Origin: Actinomycetes bacterium
GTDB lineage: Bacteria > Actinomycetota > Actinomycetes > Propionibacteriales > Propionibacteriaceae
NCBI GenBank assembly: GCA_023437345.1
Contig: JAEZGC010000166.1
Location: forward strand, 1-5,573
Direction: 5' to 3'
DNA: 5,573 nt
Below, piece by piece: positions 4,758 to 5,573 of this stretch (its first letter is position 1; every line of letters begins with the position of its first letter). A program made the translations under genes and the position numbers. The notes beneath the pieces are model-generated. The model was not told the origin of the DNA. It saw only the letters and a list, made by a program, of their open reading frames with translations, and ran no database searches.

Positions 4758-5504
4758 ATGAGCCAGGTCGAGACACCGGCCGACGCGCCGCAGCTGCTGA
4801 CCGGGGCGCAGGCCCTGGTGGAGTCCCTCGAGCGGGTCGGTGTCGAGGTGGTCTTCGGTATCCCGGGCGGCGCGATCCTGCCCGCCTACGACCCGCTTTT
4901 CGACTCCAAGCTCATCCGGCACATCCTGGTGCGCCACGAGCAGGGAGCCGGTCACGCCGCCGAGGGCTACGCGGTCGCCACCGGCAAGGTGGGAGTGTGC
5001 ATAGCGACCTCCGGTCCGGGCGCAACCAACCTCGTCACCGCGATCGCCGACGCCTACATGGACTCGGTTCCGATAGTCGCCATCACCGGGCAGGTGGGGT
5101 CGACCTCGATCGGCACTGACGCCTTCCAGGAGGCCGACATCCGTGGCATCACCTTCCCGATCACCAAGCACAGCTTCCTGATCACCCGCGCCCAGGACAT
5201 CCCGCACGCCATCGCGGCCGCCTTCCACATCGCCGCGACCGGCCGTCCGGGCCCGGTGCTGGTCGACATCGCCAAGGACGCGCTGGCGTCGACGGCCCCC
5301 TTCGAGTGGCCCGAGGCGCTCGACCTGCCCGGCTACCGGCCGACCACCAAGCCGCACGTCAAGCAGCTGCGTGAGGCCGCCCGGCTGATCGCCGCCGCGC
5401 AGCGGCCGGTGCTCTACGTCGGAGGCGGCGCGGTCAAGGCCCGCGCCCACGAGCAGCTGGCAGCCCTGGTGCAGATCACCGGCATTCCGGTGGTCACCAC
5501 CTAG
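4758..5504 (+). CDS. ilvB: Acetolactate synthase large subunit, N-terminal part ended by an in-frame TAG
   Basis: Acetolactate (acetohydroxyacid) synthase uses ThDP and FAD to join pyruvate with pyruvate or 2-ketobutyrate, the first common step to Val, Leu and Ile. Residues about 14-180 form the N-terminal ThDP-binding domain: FGIPGGAILPAYDPL (33-47), the activating Glu61 in RHEQGAGHAAEGYA, ATSGPGATN (83-91), GTDAFQEADI (119-128) and GRPGPVLVDI (162-171). The central domain starts near 200, with VLYVGGG (218-224) and GIPVVTT (242-248). The frame then meets TAG (5502-5504) after 248 residues, where a family member would reach about 580-620. The same frame resumes at once with MARGVFPDSH, normal ilvB sequence, so the codon sits where a Leu is expected. 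The stop falls inside a domain, so this reads as a nonsense change or base-call error, not a designed short protein. As written, the product lacks the C-terminal ThDP-binding domain and would be inactive. The start is supported by a good Shine-Dalgarno; an attenuator lies upstream. Confidence 0.93.
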   Translation: MSQVETPADAPQLLTGAQALVESLERVGVEVVFGIPGGAILPAYDPLFDSKLIRHILVRHEQGAGHAAEGYAVATGKVGVCIATSGPGATNLVTAIADAYMDSVPIVAITGQVGSTSIGTDAFQEADIRGITFPITKHSFLITRAQDIPHAIAAAFHIAATGRPGPVLVDIAKDALASTAPFEWPEALDLPGYRPTTKPHVKQLREAARLIAAAQRPVLYVGGGAVKARAHEQLAALVQITGIPVVTT

Positions 5505-5573
5505 ATGGCCCGCGGCGTGTTCCCCGACAGCCACGAGCTCAACCTGGGGATGCCCGGCATGCACGGCACGGTG
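5505..5573 (+). pseudogene. ilvB: Continuation of ilvB after the in-frame stop; runs off the window
   Basis: The 23 codons after the TAG stay in the ilvB frame and read MARGVFPDSHELNLGMPGMH and on, a well-conserved part of the central domain of actinobacterial acetolactate synthases. An ATG follows the TAG immediately, so translation could in principle restart here, but no Shine-Dalgarno is evident and the split is inside a domain. Whether the rest of the gene is intact cannot be seen. It is labelled pseudogene only because of the stop; if the TAG is a sequencing error, this is simply part of an intact ilvB. Confidence 0.8.

Noticed and set aside
2677..4776. Very long open frame on the minus strand overlapping the SpoIID-like gene, part of the HIT gene and the ilvB leader
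   Set aside because: It is the +1/+2 shadow of the SpoIID-like gene in GC-rich DNA. Its translation is Arg/Gly/Pro/Gln-rich low-complexity sequence with no recognisable domain, while the alternative frame gives a signal peptide and clear motifs.
4677..5564. Long antisense open frame opposite ilvB
   Set aside because: Shadow of ilvB with His/Gly/Arg-rich composition and no family resemblance; it also runs through the attenuator hairpins.
5505..5573. A separate gene starting at the ATG directly after the TAG
   Set aside because: The sequence is the direct continuation of the ilvB central domain, with no domain boundary and no ribosome binding site.
1..5573. CRISPR array, insertion sequence, integrase site, tRNA or rRNA
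   Set aside because: No regularly spaced repeats, transposase sequence, terminal inverted repeats, or tRNA/rRNA-like sequence were seen on either strand; the content is ordinary chromosomal housekeeping genes.

Overview
The window is high-GC DNA (roughly two thirds G+C or more by eye) with codon use and gene families typical of an actinomycete. The best clues are a HelY-type Ski2/Mtr4-like helicase, an SpoIID/LytB protein with LGFP repeats in an otherwise ordinary housekeeping region, and a biosynthetic ilvB whose sequence closely follows the actinobacterial type. A Propionibacteriales-like organism is plausible, but genus and species cannot be read from this sequence.

Layout: (1) 1-1650 (+), the 3' part of a large helicase gene whose start lies upstream of the window. 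(2) 1672-2433 (+), hisF. (3) 2439-2837 (+), a HIT-domain protein. (4) 2856-4460 (-), a secreted SpoIID/LytB-domain protein, convergent with the HIT gene across only 18 bp. (5) 4461-4757, a 297-bp divergent intergenic region. It carries the ribosome binding site of the SpoIID-like gene on one side. On the other side it carries what looks like a complete translational attenuator for ilvB: a TTGACA promoter, a 13-codon leader peptide rich in Leu and Val, a strong hairpin overlapping the end of that peptide, an intrinsic terminator with a run of six T, and then the ilvB Shine-Dalgarno. (6) 4758 to the window end (+), ilvB (acetolactate synthase large subunit). It is interrupted by an in-frame TAG at 5502-5504, after which the same frame continues with recognisable ilvB sequence.

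The genes do not form one pathway. The first three run head to tail with gaps of 21 and 5 bp. The hisF and HIT starts both lack a good Shine-Dalgarno and both have a TANNNT box exactly 7 nt before the ATG, which suggests leaderless transcripts started from promoters inside the end of the preceding gene. HisF serves histidine and purine (AICAR) metabolism, IlvB serves branched-chain amino acid synthesis, and the SpoIID-like protein is predicted to act on cell-wall glycans outside the membrane.

No mobile element, CRISPR array, rRNA, tRNA or evidently new multi-gene system is visible. The points most worth a second look are the ilvB attenuator, the in-frame amber codon in ilvB, the repeated leaderless-promoter geometry, and the motif order of the SpoIID-like protein.
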